Below, piece after piece: positions 6,535 to 14,168 of a DNA stretch of 15,489 bases (within the stretch, counting starts at the first letter, position 1; each line of letters begins with the position of its first letter). The notes under the pieces are model-generated. The model was not told the DNA's origin. It was given only the letters and a program-made list of their open reading frames with translations, and ran no database searches. A program made the position numbers and the translations under genes. Source of the stretch: Streptosporangiaceae bacterium (lineage in GTDB: Bacteria; Actinomycetota; Actinomycetes; Streptosporangiales; Streptosporangiaceae). Location: NCBI GenBank assembly GCA_030038715.1, contig JASHSO010000366.1, positions 1 through 15,489 on the forward strand. The letters run 5' to 3'.

Positions 6535-7182
6535 CTAATCCCTGCCTCCGGCCCAGGTCGGTATCACCATGGCGCCGACGGCCACGACGCCCACGGTCGC
6601 GACTACCCGGACAACGAAGGACGCTGGTCCAGCCGGCAGGCCGGGCAGGGCAGCGGCACCGACGGATATCGCCGACAGCCCGGCGCCCGCCGCGATGAGC
6701 GGGATCTGGGCGCGCAGCACGCCAGCGGGCGCTCCGGTCTCGGCTAGGTGCACGGCCAGCAGGTAGCCGAGCAGCGCGATGCCCAGCATGGCGGTGTGCC
6801 AGGGCTTGGCTGGGTGCAAAGCCTCGAGCGCGAGCACGGCTACCACCATGACCTCGGCCCAGGGCGCAACGCGCAAGCCGTTCAGCAGGCTGGCCGTGAG
6901 CCGCTCGGCTACCGAGGGCAGGCTTGTGGCGCGTGGCATCGCGCCTGCCATTGCGAGTTGCACGATGCTGCCCACGGCGCAGATCACCGCGACGATCACC
7001 GCGATCCTCGCCCCGGCCCTCGCGCTGCCGGTCGGCAGGGCAGCCCAGCAGACGTCTGCGGCGGCGAGCAAGGCTGCCGCGGCTATCGCGGCTGTGGGCG
7101 CGCGCTTGCGGCGCAGCGAGCGGGGCGGGTGCACAGTGCCGTTCCCGGTCACCATGGGTGGCGGCGTCGAACTGGCGGTCAT
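6535..7182 (-). CDS. Polytopic membrane protein, last gene of the MoxR/DUF58 operon
   Basis: A 215-residue, alanine- and valine-rich membrane protein with about six predicted helices (near residues 28-46, 55-76, 105-122, 128-145, 157-178 and 185-205) after a Pro/Ser/Thr-rich and basic N-terminus. No catalytic motif or named domain is recognised. The ORF is open further upstream, but the ATG at 7182 is chosen because it overlaps the stop codon of the DUF58 gene as ATGA, typical translational coupling. Its position matches that of the integral membrane protein following DUF58 in the mycobacterial moxR3 cluster as I recall it. A membrane partner or client of the MoxR/DUF58 pair is a reasonable inference. 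It converges with the GGT-family gene, with 15 bp between the stops. Confidence 0.75.
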   Translation of the reverse strand: MTASSTPPPMVTGNGTVHPPRSLRRKRAPTAAIAAAALLAAADVCWAALPTGSARAGARIAVIVAVICAVGSIVQLAMAGAMPRATSLPSVAERLTASLLNGLRVAPWAEVMVVAVLALEALHPAKPWHTAMLGIALLGYLLAVHLAETGAPAGVLRAQIPLIAAGAGLSAISVGAAALPGLPAGPASFVVRVVATVGVVAVGAMVIPTWAGGRD

Positions 7183-8501
7183 CTGCGCATCACCATGGCC
7201 CTCCGGGTGTACGGCGCCAGCGGGTCGTCGAGGCTGCCTGCCCCGTCCCAGTGCACGACCGGCACGCCGATCTGGGTCAGCGAGAACCGGATGGCCTGTT
7301 GCTCCAGTCGCCATATCCGCCCGGTCAGCCGGGACACCCTGCTGGCGTCATGTCCTGGCTCGGCGTTGAGCACGTCGATGACGACAACAGTGAATCCGCG
7401 CTCCCGCAAGTCGCGCAGCGCCTCCACGAGGCGAGGGTCGAGCAGCGGGCTGAACAGCAGGATCAGCGCGCCGGGCGGAAGCGCCGCGCGCGGCAGCCTG
7501 ATCAGGTCGGCCGCACGCTCCACGCCGTCGGGCTGGACCACAAGCAGGTCAAGCAGCCGCTGGTAGTGGCGCTGGCCCTGGCCTGGAGCGAGCCAGCTCA
7601 GCCGGCTGCCGTAGACGATCAGGCCGACTCGGTCGCGCCCGGCCAGGTACCGGGTGATGGCGCCCGCCGCGCCGCGCAGCACGAGGTCGAGTGAGCTCGT
7701 GCCGACGTCGCCCACGTAGCTGGTAGCGTCCGCGATGACGACCAGGTTCTGCGTCCGCTCGGCGGCGAACATGCTCAGGTGCAAGGTCCCGTGCCTGGTT
7801 GTGGCCGGCCAGTTGATCCGGCGCTGGCGGTCCCCGGGCACAAACTCGCGGACGCCGACGAACTCGCCGCCCTCGCCAGCGGCCCTGGAGGCATGCTCAC
7901 CGAGTCTGCTCGGCAGCCGGCTCAAGACGACGCTGCTGTTCAGCGGTGCCGGCATCGGGCGCACGCCAACCACGGGCAGGCCCACGTACGCCCGGCCCTC
8001 GGTCAGCCGGTAGGAGTCTCTGAGCGTCACTGTTAGCGTGCCGACCTGCCGCTGGCCCCAGCGCTCGGCAGTGAAGGGCAGCAAGACGCGCCCGGGCTTC
8101 GGGCTGGCCGGGTCCGGCGATCCGCCCTGGTCCGGCGATTCGGCCACGGCCGGCACCGTGACGGCCGGACCGGCGGCGATCGCATCGCCGACCTCGATCT
8201 TCAGTTCGACGTCGTAACGGCCCTGGTCGGCGATCTCGACACCGACTGCCGAGTCGACTCCCTCCACCAGCCTGTCGTCGAGGCTGGACACGCGGACGGT
8301 GATCCAGGACGGGCGCCGAGCGCTGCGCGCGGCCAGCAGCAGCACGGCCGGAGCGGCAAGGCCGGCGAACTCCGGGCGGCGAGTGAGCACGGCGACCACC
8401 AGTCCGGCGATGGCCAGCGTGATCAGCCTGCGGGCGTGGGCCGACAGGCCCCAGGTCACCGCGACCTGACGGGCAGCACGGTGCGCTGCGCGATCAGGCA
8501 A
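7179..8501 (-). CDS. DUF58 domain protein, MoxR partner
   Basis: A protein of about 440 residues with two N-terminal membrane helices (about 26-40 and 44-59), a beta-rich extracytoplasmic-like or linker region with a Pro/Asp/Gly-rich insert (119-138), and a C-terminal DUF58 domain. The DUF58 signature is clear at 212-240: EFVGVREFVPGDRQRRINWPAT followed by RHGTLHLSMF. After it comes a von Willebrand A-like fold; the strand VVIADATSY should hold the metal site, but the MIDAS DxSxS is not intact (D-A-T-S-Y). The start is uncertain: a TTG at 8501 overlaps the moxR stop by eight bases, while a GTG at 8459 would shorten it by 14 residues. DUF58 proteins are regularly encoded beside MoxR ATPases and are thought to recruit or act on their clients. 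The stop overlaps the next gene as ATGA. Confidence 0.87.
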   Translation of the reverse strand: MPDRAAHRAARQVAVTWGLSAHARRLITLAIAGLVVAVLTRRPEFAGLAAPAVLLLAARSARRPSWITVRVSSLDDRLVEGVDSAVGVEIADQGRYDVELKIEVGDAIAAGPAVTVPAVAESPDQGGSPDPASPKPGRVLLPFTAERWGQRQVGTLTVTLRDSYRLTEGRAYVGLPVVGVRPMPAPLNSSVVLSRLPSRLGEHASRAAGEGGEFVGVREFVPGDRQRRINWPATTRHGTLHLSMFAAERTQNLVVIADATSYVGDVGTSSLDLVLRGAAGAITRYLAGRDRVGLIVYGSRLSWLAPGQGQRHYQRLLDLLVVQPDGVERAADLIRLPRAALPPGALILLFSPLLDPRLVEALRDLRERGFTVVVIDVLNAEPGHDASRVSRLTGRIWRLEQQAIRFSLTQIGVPVVHWDGAGSLDDPLAPYTRRAMVMRR

Positions 8502-9477
8502 TGATCGCCGCCGGGTCAGTCTGCGGCGTCGGCACAGTGCCGAGAAGCTGGGCTATGACGTCGTCGGATTTCACCTGACGCACCCAGAGTTCCGGGCGCA
8601 GCGTGATCCGGTGCGCCAGCCCGGGGACCGCCACATTCTTGATGTCGTCCGGTATCACGTAGTCGCGCTGCTGCAGCACGGCCTGGCCCCTGGCCAGCTG
8701 GACCAGGGCGAGGCCACCACGAGGGCTGGCCCCGACCTGGATCTGCGGGTGCGACCGGGTCGCTTGGATGATCGCCACGACGTAGTCGAGCAGGTCCGGT
8801 GAGACCTCCACCCGCTCTAGCGACTCGCGCATGGCGATCAGCTCGGCTGCCGTCGTGACAGGCTGCAGCGCAGCGGACTCCTGATGGCGGTCAAGCCTGC
8901 GCTGGAGCATCGCGACCTCGTCGCCCGTCGGCAGATATCCAAGGCGCAGCCGCATCAGGAACCTGTCGAGTTGCGCCTCGGGCAGCTCGTAGGTCCCTTC
9001 ATACTCGATCGGGTTGTCGGTGGCCAGCACGATGAACGGCTGGGGCAGCTTGCGGGTGACGCCATCCATGCTCACCTGCCCTTCGCCCATGGCCTCCAGC
9101 AGGGCCGCCTGCGTCTTCGGCGGTGTCCTGTTGATCTCGTCGGCCAGCACGAGCTGGGTGAAGACTGGACCGGGCCGGAAGACCATCTGGGCGGTGCGCT
9201 GGTCATACAGCGGCGCGCCGACCACATCAGACGGCAGCAGGTCAGGGGTGAACTGGATGCGGGCGAAGTCCAGGCCGAGCGCGGTGGCGAACGACCGCGC
9301 AATCAGCGTCTTGCCGAGGCCGGGCAGATCCTCGAGCAGCACGTGACCGCCGGCCAGGATGCCGATCAGCACCAGTTCGAGGCTGCGGCGGTGCCCGACC
9401 ACGGCGTGCTGGATCTCCTCGAGCACGACCGCGCATCGCTGTGCCGTCTGGCCGGGCGTGAAGGTCAGGTCTGTCAC
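8494..9477 (-). CDS. MoxR-family AAA+ ATPase
   Basis: A 327-residue cytosolic AAA+ ATPase of the MoxR/RavA branch, thought to act as chaperones that mature or assemble other proteins. Walker A is LEDLPGLGKT (48-57), Walker B is LVLADEIN (109-116), sensor 1 is ATDNPIE (152-158, with Asp where many members have Gln), and LPEAQLDRF (165-173) is the family hallmark. The C-terminal helical lid has SPRGGLALVQLARG and DDIKNVAVPGLAHRI, also typical. The ORF is open far upstream, but GTG 9477 is chosen because it overlaps the preceding stop as GTGA, has a GGAG site at proper distance, and gives the normal family length. It is the third of five overlapping genes and shares the operon with DUF58 and DUF4129 membrane proteins. 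It is similar to mycobacterial MoxR3 by context. Confidence 0.93.
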   Translation of the reverse strand: MTDLTFTPGQTAQRCAVVLEEIQHAVVGHRRSLELVLIGILAGGHVLLEDLPGLGKTLIARSFATALGLDFARIQFTPDLLPSDVVGAPLYDQRTAQMVFRPGPVFTQLVLADEINRTPPKTQAALLEAMGEGQVSMDGVTRKLPQPFIVLATDNPIEYEGTYELPEAQLDRFLMRLRLGYLPTGDEVAMLQRRLDRHQESAALQPVTTAAELIAMRESLERVEVSPDLLDYVVAIIQATRSHPQIQVGASPRGGLALVQLARGQAVLQQRDYVIPDDIKNVAVPGLAHRITLRPELWVRQVKSDDVIAQLLGTVPTPQTDPAAIIA

Positions 9478-10013
9478 AGTCGCTCCAGTCGATCGAGGAT
9501 GGCAGCCAAGGTCCGCACCGGAATGCCGGGCCGGTCCTGCCTGGTCTCGGCGGGGCGCTGCGGATCGAGCCAGAACCACAAATGCTCGTCGCGCGGCCCG
9601 CGCAACAGCAGCCGCCGCGCGGTGTGCGGGTCGGCATACAGGCTGACGCCGTGCTGCTCGGCCAGCCTAGCCGCGAGCAGGTGCTGCAGCGTGCCGCGCA
9701 GTCCAAGGTCATAGCTGGGCATGCTGGAGGTGGCGTCACTCACGGCGCCGCGCTTGCGCCAGAACCCGATGAAGCTGGTCCGGACGTGCCGCTGCCAGGT
9801 TTCCTGCTGCGGCGGCGAGGACGGCACGGCGGACGGCACCAGCAGGCGCAGCAATACCAAGATCACCACTGTCCAGGTGGTGAGCACGATCGCGGCGGTG
9901 CTCGCGCCAAAATAGCAGTACGCCGCGACAGCCGTGACAGCCACCAAGAAGGCGGTCATCAGCAGCTCGGGCCAGCAAGCGCCCCAGCCGCCAGAGCGTT
10001 GCGGGCCAGTCAC
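9474..10013 (-). CDS. Bitopic membrane protein of the MoxR operon, uncharacterised
   Basis: A 179-residue protein with two adjacent N-terminal hydrophobic segments (about 18-36 and 39-60) followed by a soluble region of about 110 residues rich in Leu, Arg and His. The soluble part contains LRGTLQHLLAARLAEQHGVSLYAD and ends in a conserved-looking RTLAAILDRLERL helix. No known catalytic motif is present. GTG 10013 is chosen because it overlaps the DUF4129 stop codon as GTGA; the stop in turn overlaps the moxR start as GTGA. Proteins of similar size occupy this slot between the DUF4129-like and moxR genes in mycobacteria (Rv3165c position, from memory). A membrane adaptor presenting a cytosolic domain to MoxR is a fair guess only. 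Confidence 0.78.
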   Translation of the reverse strand: MTGPQRSGGWGACWPELLMTAFLVAVTAVAAYCYFGASTAAIVLTTWTVVILVLLRLLVPSAVPSSPPQQETWQRHVRTSFIGFWRKRGAVSDATSSMPSYDLGLRGTLQHLLAARLAEQHGVSLYADPHTARRLLLRGPRDEHLWFWLDPQRPAETRQDRPGIPVRTLAAILDRLERL

Positions 10014-10963
10014 CGCGGCTCGCCGCTCGTCACCGAGTCGTCCTGCTGGCTGGCGACGGCTCGCCCGTGCAGATCGGCGGAGATCGCGTCCAAGGCGGCT
10101 CTCGCCTCGTCCCTCGCGGCCCCCGGCAGCGCATGAGTGGAAAACCTGGCCTCGTAGAACAGGGCCGTCAGGCGACTCGCCGCCGCGCCGCGCACCAATC
10201 CAGCGGTCGCTGCCTTGGCTAGCAGCTCGTCGGGCGTGCCGGCAACGTCCCTGGCGGTTCCGGCACGTTCCAGGCTGGACTCCATCGCCGCGTAGCAGGC
10301 GATGATCGCCGCGCGCGCGTCGTCGATGACCCACAGCGCCGCACGGCCGGACGCGACGGCGCGCTCAAGGCTCTGGCTGTCATCCTCGGCGTCCACCAGG
10401 TACGCCGCTTGGTCGACAAGGGCGCGGCGCCTGATCACGACGACGCAGGCGACGATCACAGCGAGCAGCACGAGCGCCAGCGCCGCATAGAGCAAGTAAC
10501 TGACAAAAGCGCCGCTCAAGCCGTGCGGCCTGCCGCTGACAGGCAGCGGCTTGGGCGAGGCGATGCCATGGGGCGAACTCGGCGGCTTGGATGTCTTCCT
10601 CGGCTTTCGGAAGTGGACAGCTTCCGCGACGATGACAACTCCCACCACGATCATCGCGAGGGCCGTGATGCGGCCGAGCATGACGCGGAGCACAAGCGCT
10701 GGGTGAGTGCGCGCGGCTGGCCTCCTGCCCGCTATCACCACGGCAATGAGCAGGCTCGCGAGAACGAACTCCAGCGCCAGCCCGACGAGCAGTCCGTGCT
10801 GGCGCAAGGGGCCGTGGGTGGCCGCTGCCGGACCGACGGCCCGCAGCCCGGCGACGACGACCAGCACGGACAAGCCGGCCAGCACAGGACCGCTGTGTCG
10901 GAGAATCAGCGAGCGCCACCCGGTTGTCACCCGCCGCGCCGGTTGTGCATCGCCGTTTGCCAC
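10010..10963 (-). CDS. DUF4129 domain membrane protein, first gene of the MoxR operon
   Basis: A 317-residue membrane protein with four predicted helices (about 27-46, 57-79, 96-117 and 153-177). A Pro/Ser/Lys-rich loop (118-150) lies between helices three and four. The C-terminal cytosolic region is a DUF4129 domain (about 213-280), recognised by ARAAIIACYAAMESSLERAG, TPDELLAKA and LTALFYEARFS. DUF4129 is normally fused or linked to transglutaminase-like/MoxR/DUF58 clusters; no transglutaminase is seen here. GTG 10963 is chosen because it precedes a normal start of the coding pattern and has an AGAAAG-type weak ribosome site; the ORF is open to 11173 but that part reads as non-coding. It is the promoter-proximal gene, divergent from the ABC cassette. 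Confidence 0.8.
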   Translation of the reverse strand: MANGDAQPARRVTTGWRSLILRHSGPVLAGLSVLVVVAGLRAVGPAAATHGPLRQHGLLVGLALEFVLASLLIAVVIAGRRPAARTHPALVLRVMLGRITALAMIVVGVVIVAEAVHFRKPRKTSKPPSSPHGIASPKPLPVSGRPHGLSGAFVSYLLYAALALVLLAVIVACVVVIRRRALVDQAAYLVDAEDDSQSLERAVASGRAALWVIDDARAAIIACYAAMESSLERAGTARDVAGTPDELLAKAATAGLVRGAAASRLTALFYEARFSTHALPGAARDEARAALDAISADLHGRAVASQQDDSVTSGEPR

Positions 10964-11248
10964 CGCTGTCGTCTTTCTCGGTGTCGGACCCGCACGGTGC
11001 TGGCGCCGGGGACTACCCCGGATCCCTGCTGATGACCGGCCCGGCCTAGTCCGGCCTGGGGTAAACACTACCGTCGCGTGGCAGTCACTCAGCAGGCCAT
11101 ACTTAGGAGCCAGCCAAATCACTCTCACGGATGATGACGGGACCGAGCGACGGCTGGAATGCTGCTCACGCATCGGGAGCGGCGGGGGATCAGCGCGACG
11201 CGAGCTGGCGCGCGCCCGAGTTCCTTGTCACGCGAAGCCGGAGGAAGG
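10964..11248. promoter_or_regulatory. Divergent spacer between the MoxR operon and the ABC cassette
   Basis: These 285 bp separate two long divergent operons and must hold both promoters, though I could not identify a convincing -10/-35 pair on either strand. A perfect 6-bp inverted repeat, CCGGGG-ACTA-CCCCGG, lies at 11006-11021. A locally AT-richer patch (11060-11130) is where promoters are most likely. ORFs reading into the spacer from both sides have no ribosome sites and non-gene-like composition, so I do not call genes in it. Confidence 0.4.
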
Positions 11249-12286
11249 GTGATCGGAGAATCCACGCCCCAGGCGGGCGGTCAGTCGCGGCGGCCCGCGC
11301 TGGAAGCAGTCATCCAAGCGGATGGCCTGACCAAGCGCTACGGTGCCACGGTGACCGCGCTCGACCAGCTGACGGTTAACGTCGGCGCGGGCGTGACCGG
11401 GCTGATCGGCGCGAACGGAGCAGGTAAGTCCACGCTGATCAAGATCCTTCTCGGGCTGGTCGACCCGACCAGCGGCCGGGCTGCTGTGCTTGGTCATGAC
11501 TGTGCCTCCGAAGGCTTTGCGATCAGGACGCTCACGGGTTACATGCCCGAGCACGACTGCCTGCCCCCGGATGTGACCGCTACCGAATTCGTCACGCACA
11601 TGGGTCGGATGTCCGGCCTGCCGGCCACCGCGGCCAAGGAACGCGCTGCCGACTCGCTGCGTCACGTCGGCCTGTACGAGGAGCGCTACCGGCAGATCGG
11701 TACCCACTCCACGGGGATGAAGCAGCGGGTCAAGCTGGCTCAGGCGCTCGTGGGCGATCCCCGGCTCCTGCTGCTCGACGAGCCCACCAACGGCTTGGAT
11801 CCGGCCGGCCGCGCCGAGATGCTCGAGCTGATCGCCAGGATCGGGTCGGAGTTCGGCATCTCGATGCTGGTCGCCTCGCACTTGCTCGGTGAGATCGAGC
11901 AGATCTGCGATCACGTGGTAGCCATCGACGCCGGACGGCTGCTGCGCGCGGACTCCATCAGCTCGGTCACCAGGGTGAGCCAGGTACTGCTGGTCGAAGT
12001 TGACGAGGGGGCCGACTTGCTGATCGCCGAACTGGCAAGGCGGGGGCTGGCCCCGGTCAGCTACGAGCGGGGGCTGCTGGTCCAGCTAGCCGGCGACGAG
12101 ACCTTCGACGCGGTCCGCGACGCCGTGGCCGACCTCGGCCTTCCGCTGAGCCGGATGGAGCAGCGTCGGCACCGGATCGAAGAACTGTTCCGCGCCGATC
12201 CGGCGGCCGCCGAGTCGGGTCAACCCGGCTCAGCAAGGGTCGGCCCTGCTGCCGACCTGACGACGGGAGTATCACGTGTCAGCTGA
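11249..12286 (+). CDS. ABC-2 type transporter ATP-binding protein (first)
   Basis: A 345-residue ABC ATPase that would power export through the membrane protein encoded next. Walker A is GANGAGKST (54-62), the signature is STGMKQR (154-160), Walker B is LLLLDEPT (173-180) and the switch His is H211 in VASHLL. The Q-loop position carries Glu (YMPEHD), as in many ABC-2 ATPases. An N-terminal extension of about 20 polar residues precedes the domain, and about 110 residues follow it, forming the usual ABC-2 accessory domain and a Ser/Gly-rich tail. GTG 11249 is chosen for the GGAGGAAG site just before it; the ORF is open upstream without one. It overlaps the permease gene by 11 bases. The substrate is unknown; drugs, lipids or peptides are typical for the family. 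Confidence 0.92.
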   Translation: MIGESTPQAGGQSRRPALEAVIQADGLTKRYGATVTALDQLTVNVGAGVTGLIGANGAGKSTLIKILLGLVDPTSGRAAVLGHDCASEGFAIRTLTGYMPEHDCLPPDVTATEFVTHMGRMSGLPATAAKERAADSLRHVGLYEERYRQIGTHSTGMKQRVKLAQALVGDPRLLLLDEPTNGLDPAGRAEMLELIARIGSEFGISMLVASHLLGEIEQICDHVVAIDAGRLLRADSISSVTRVSQVLLVEVDEGADLLIAELARRGLAPVSYERGLLVQLAGDETFDAVRDAVADLGLPLSRMEQRRHRIEELFRADPAAAESGQPGSARVGPAADLTTGVSRVS

Positions 12287-13238
12287 CATGACCGCGGCTG
12301 CCCCGGCTCCCGAGTCCGGCAGCGGAGTGATCCACAACATCGGATACCGCCGGTACGACGGGCGACGACTCGGCCGGGCTCAGATCGTGCTGGCGCTGAC
12401 CTGGCAGAGCCTGCGCGCGGCATTCGGCATCGGCCGCGGCGCCAAAGCCAAGATCGTGCCGGCGATTCTCTTCGTGCTCATGTGCCTGCCCGCGGCGATC
12501 AACGCCGTCGCACTCGCGACGAACCCGTCCGGCGGGGCGCTGGTCGGCTATGACAACTACGTCGTGTCGCTGCGATCGCTGGTCATGCTCGTGTTCGTGG
12601 CCGTGCAGGCGCCGCATCTGGTGTCTGGCGACTTGCGCAACCACACCCTGCCGCTGTACTTCGCCCGGCCCATCCGGCGGATCGACTATCCGGCGGCTAA
12701 GCTCGCGGCTTTCGTGCTCGCCTGCCTGCTGATGATCGAGATCCCGCTTCTCATCCTGTACATCGGTAACGTCTCGCAGGTGCACGGAGCCAAAGCGGTC
12801 TGGGCCCAGACTCGCCAGCTCGGGCCCGGCCTGCTCTACGGGCTGGCCTGGGCGGTACTGCTGGCGAGCATCGGCCTTGCGCTCGCATCCACCACGGGTC
12901 GGCGGGTCTTCGCGACCTGCACGATCGGCATCCCGCTGTTCTTCAGTTACATCCTCTCCCATGCCCTCTTCATGATCGGCCGACAGGCCTACGGTCCTGT
13001 CGCGCCCGGGCAAGAGTCTGCGCTGGCCAGCCTGTCCGGCCTGATTAGCCCCTTCACCCTGCTCGGCGGCGTGCTGCGCTGGTTGCAGGGGCCGCCGAAG
13101 CCCGGCAGACCCCTGCAGGTGAGCCAGGTCACCCTCGTCGGGCACTACGGGGATGTGTACGGGCTGGTGTTCTTGATCTTGCTGGCGGCGGCCGTGGGGG
13201 CGCTGGTGGCGAGGTACCGGAAGCTGGCAGTGGCATGA
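12276..13238 (+). CDS. ABC-2 type transporter permease (first)
   Basis: A 320-residue integral membrane protein with about six or seven helices (near residues 60-82, 98-117, 140-165, 186-206, 211-234, 255-272 and 293-315), the pattern of an ABC-2 permease. A cytosolic N-terminus of about 55 residues carries the motif IHNIGYRRYDGRRLG, which is common in actinobacterial permeases of this type. The segment SGDLRNHTLPLYFARPIRRIDY after the second helix is a typical ABC-2 coupling region. GTG 12276 follows GGGAG and overlaps the ATPase gene by 11 bases; its own stop overlaps the second ATPase start as ATGA. It probably pairs with the preceding ATPase. Confidence 0.87.
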   Translation: MSADMTAAAPAPESGSGVIHNIGYRRYDGRRLGRAQIVLALTWQSLRAAFGIGRGAKAKIVPAILFVLMCLPAAINAVALATNPSGGALVGYDNYVVSLRSLVMLVFVAVQAPHLVSGDLRNHTLPLYFARPIRRIDYPAAKLAAFVLACLLMIEIPLLILYIGNVSQVHGAKAVWAQTRQLGPGLLYGLAWAVLLASIGLALASTTGRRVFATCTIGIPLFFSYILSHALFMIGRQAYGPVAPGQESALASLSGLISPFTLLGGVLRWLQGPPKPGRPLQVSQVTLVGHYGDVYGLVFLILLAAAVGALVARYRKLAVA

Positions 13239-14146
13239 CGACCATCGAGCTGAGCGGCGTGTCCCGCTGGTATGGGAACGTCGTGGCGGTCAACGACATC
13301 ACCATGACCATTGGGCCCGGAGTAACCGGGCTGCTCGGGCCTAACGGGGCAGGGAAGACGACGATCCTGCACATGGTCGCCGGGTTCCTGGCGCCGTCAA
13401 GGGGCACAGTCACCGTGGCGGGCCAGCCGAGCTGGCGCAATCCTGGCCTGTTCCGCCAGGTCGCGCTCGTCCCCGAGCGAGATTCGGTGTACGCCTTCTT
13501 GACCGGTCTTGACTTCGTCACCGCCACCGCGCGGCTGCACGGCCTGCCCGATCCGGTGGGCGCAGCGGATCGGGCCATCACCATGGTCGAGATGACGCAG
13601 GTGCAGGACCGGAAGATCTCGACGTACTCCAAGGGCATGCGGCAGCGGATCAAGGTCGCCGCTGCTCTGGTGCACGATCCCGAGGTGGTCCTGCTGGACG
13701 AGCCGTTCAACGGGATGGACCCCCGGCAGCGGCTGCAGATGATGGACCTGCTGCACGCCCAGGGCGAGCACGGGCGGGTCATCGTCTTCAGCTCGCACAT
13801 CCTGGAAGAAGTGGAGCGGCTTTCCGGGATCATTCAGGTGATCGTCGGCGGGCGGCTGGCGGCCTCCGGCGACTTTCGCGCGATCAGGCGGCTGATGACC
13901 GGACGGCCGCACGTGTTCCTGGTGCGGTCGTCCAATGATCGCGCACTTGGTTCGGCCCTGATGAACAGCCCGGCAATCACCGCGGTCGAGGTGACCCCCG
14001 AGGGGCTCCAGGTGCGCGCGGCGGACTACGGGAGCTTCACCAAGCAGATAGCGGGGCTCACCAGGGACCGCGGCATCCGGCTCACCGAGGTGCTGCCGGC
14101 TGACGAGTCGCTGGAGAGCGTCTTCAACTACTTGCTGGCGTCCTGA
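13235..14146 (+). CDS. ABC-2 type transporter ATP-binding protein (second)
   Basis: A 303-residue ABC ATPase, distinct in sequence from the first. Walker A is GPNGAGKTT (35-43), the signature is YSKGMRQR (131-138), Walker B is VVLLDEPF (151-158) with the less usual Phe after Pro, and the switch His is H188 in FSSHIL. The Q-loop position again holds Glu (VPERDS). The last 90 residues form an ABC-2 C-terminal region ending in LESVFNYLLAS, the usual family ending. The ATG at 13235 overlaps the permease stop as ATGA, showing translational coupling. It could pair with the following permease, or act as one half of an ATPase heterodimer with the first. Confidence 0.93.
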   Translation: MTTIELSGVSRWYGNVVAVNDITMTIGPGVTGLLGPNGAGKTTILHMVAGFLAPSRGTVTVAGQPSWRNPGLFRQVALVPERDSVYAFLTGLDFVTATARLHGLPDPVGAADRAITMVEMTQVQDRKISTYSKGMRQRIKVAAALVHDPEVVLLDEPFNGMDPRQRLQMMDLLHAQGEHGRVIVFSSHILEEVERLSGIIQVIVGGRLAASGDFRAIRRLMTGRPHVFLVRSSNDRALGSALMNSPAITAVEVTPEGLQVRAADYGSFTKQIAGLTRDRGIRLTEVLPADESLESVFNYLLAS

Positions 14147-14168
14147 CGCTGGCCCGAAACAGAGAGCG

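Noticed and set aside
6740..6755. Extra copy of GGCTAGGTGCACG resembling the 19-bp repeat
   Set aside because: It is a single occurrence within the coding region of the membrane protein at 6535-7182, so probably coincidental.
10014..10334. Upstream extension of the 179-aa MoxR-operon protein
   Set aside because: The frame is open, but this part lies inside the DUF4129 domain's coding region; GTG 10013 with its GTGA overlap is the natural start.
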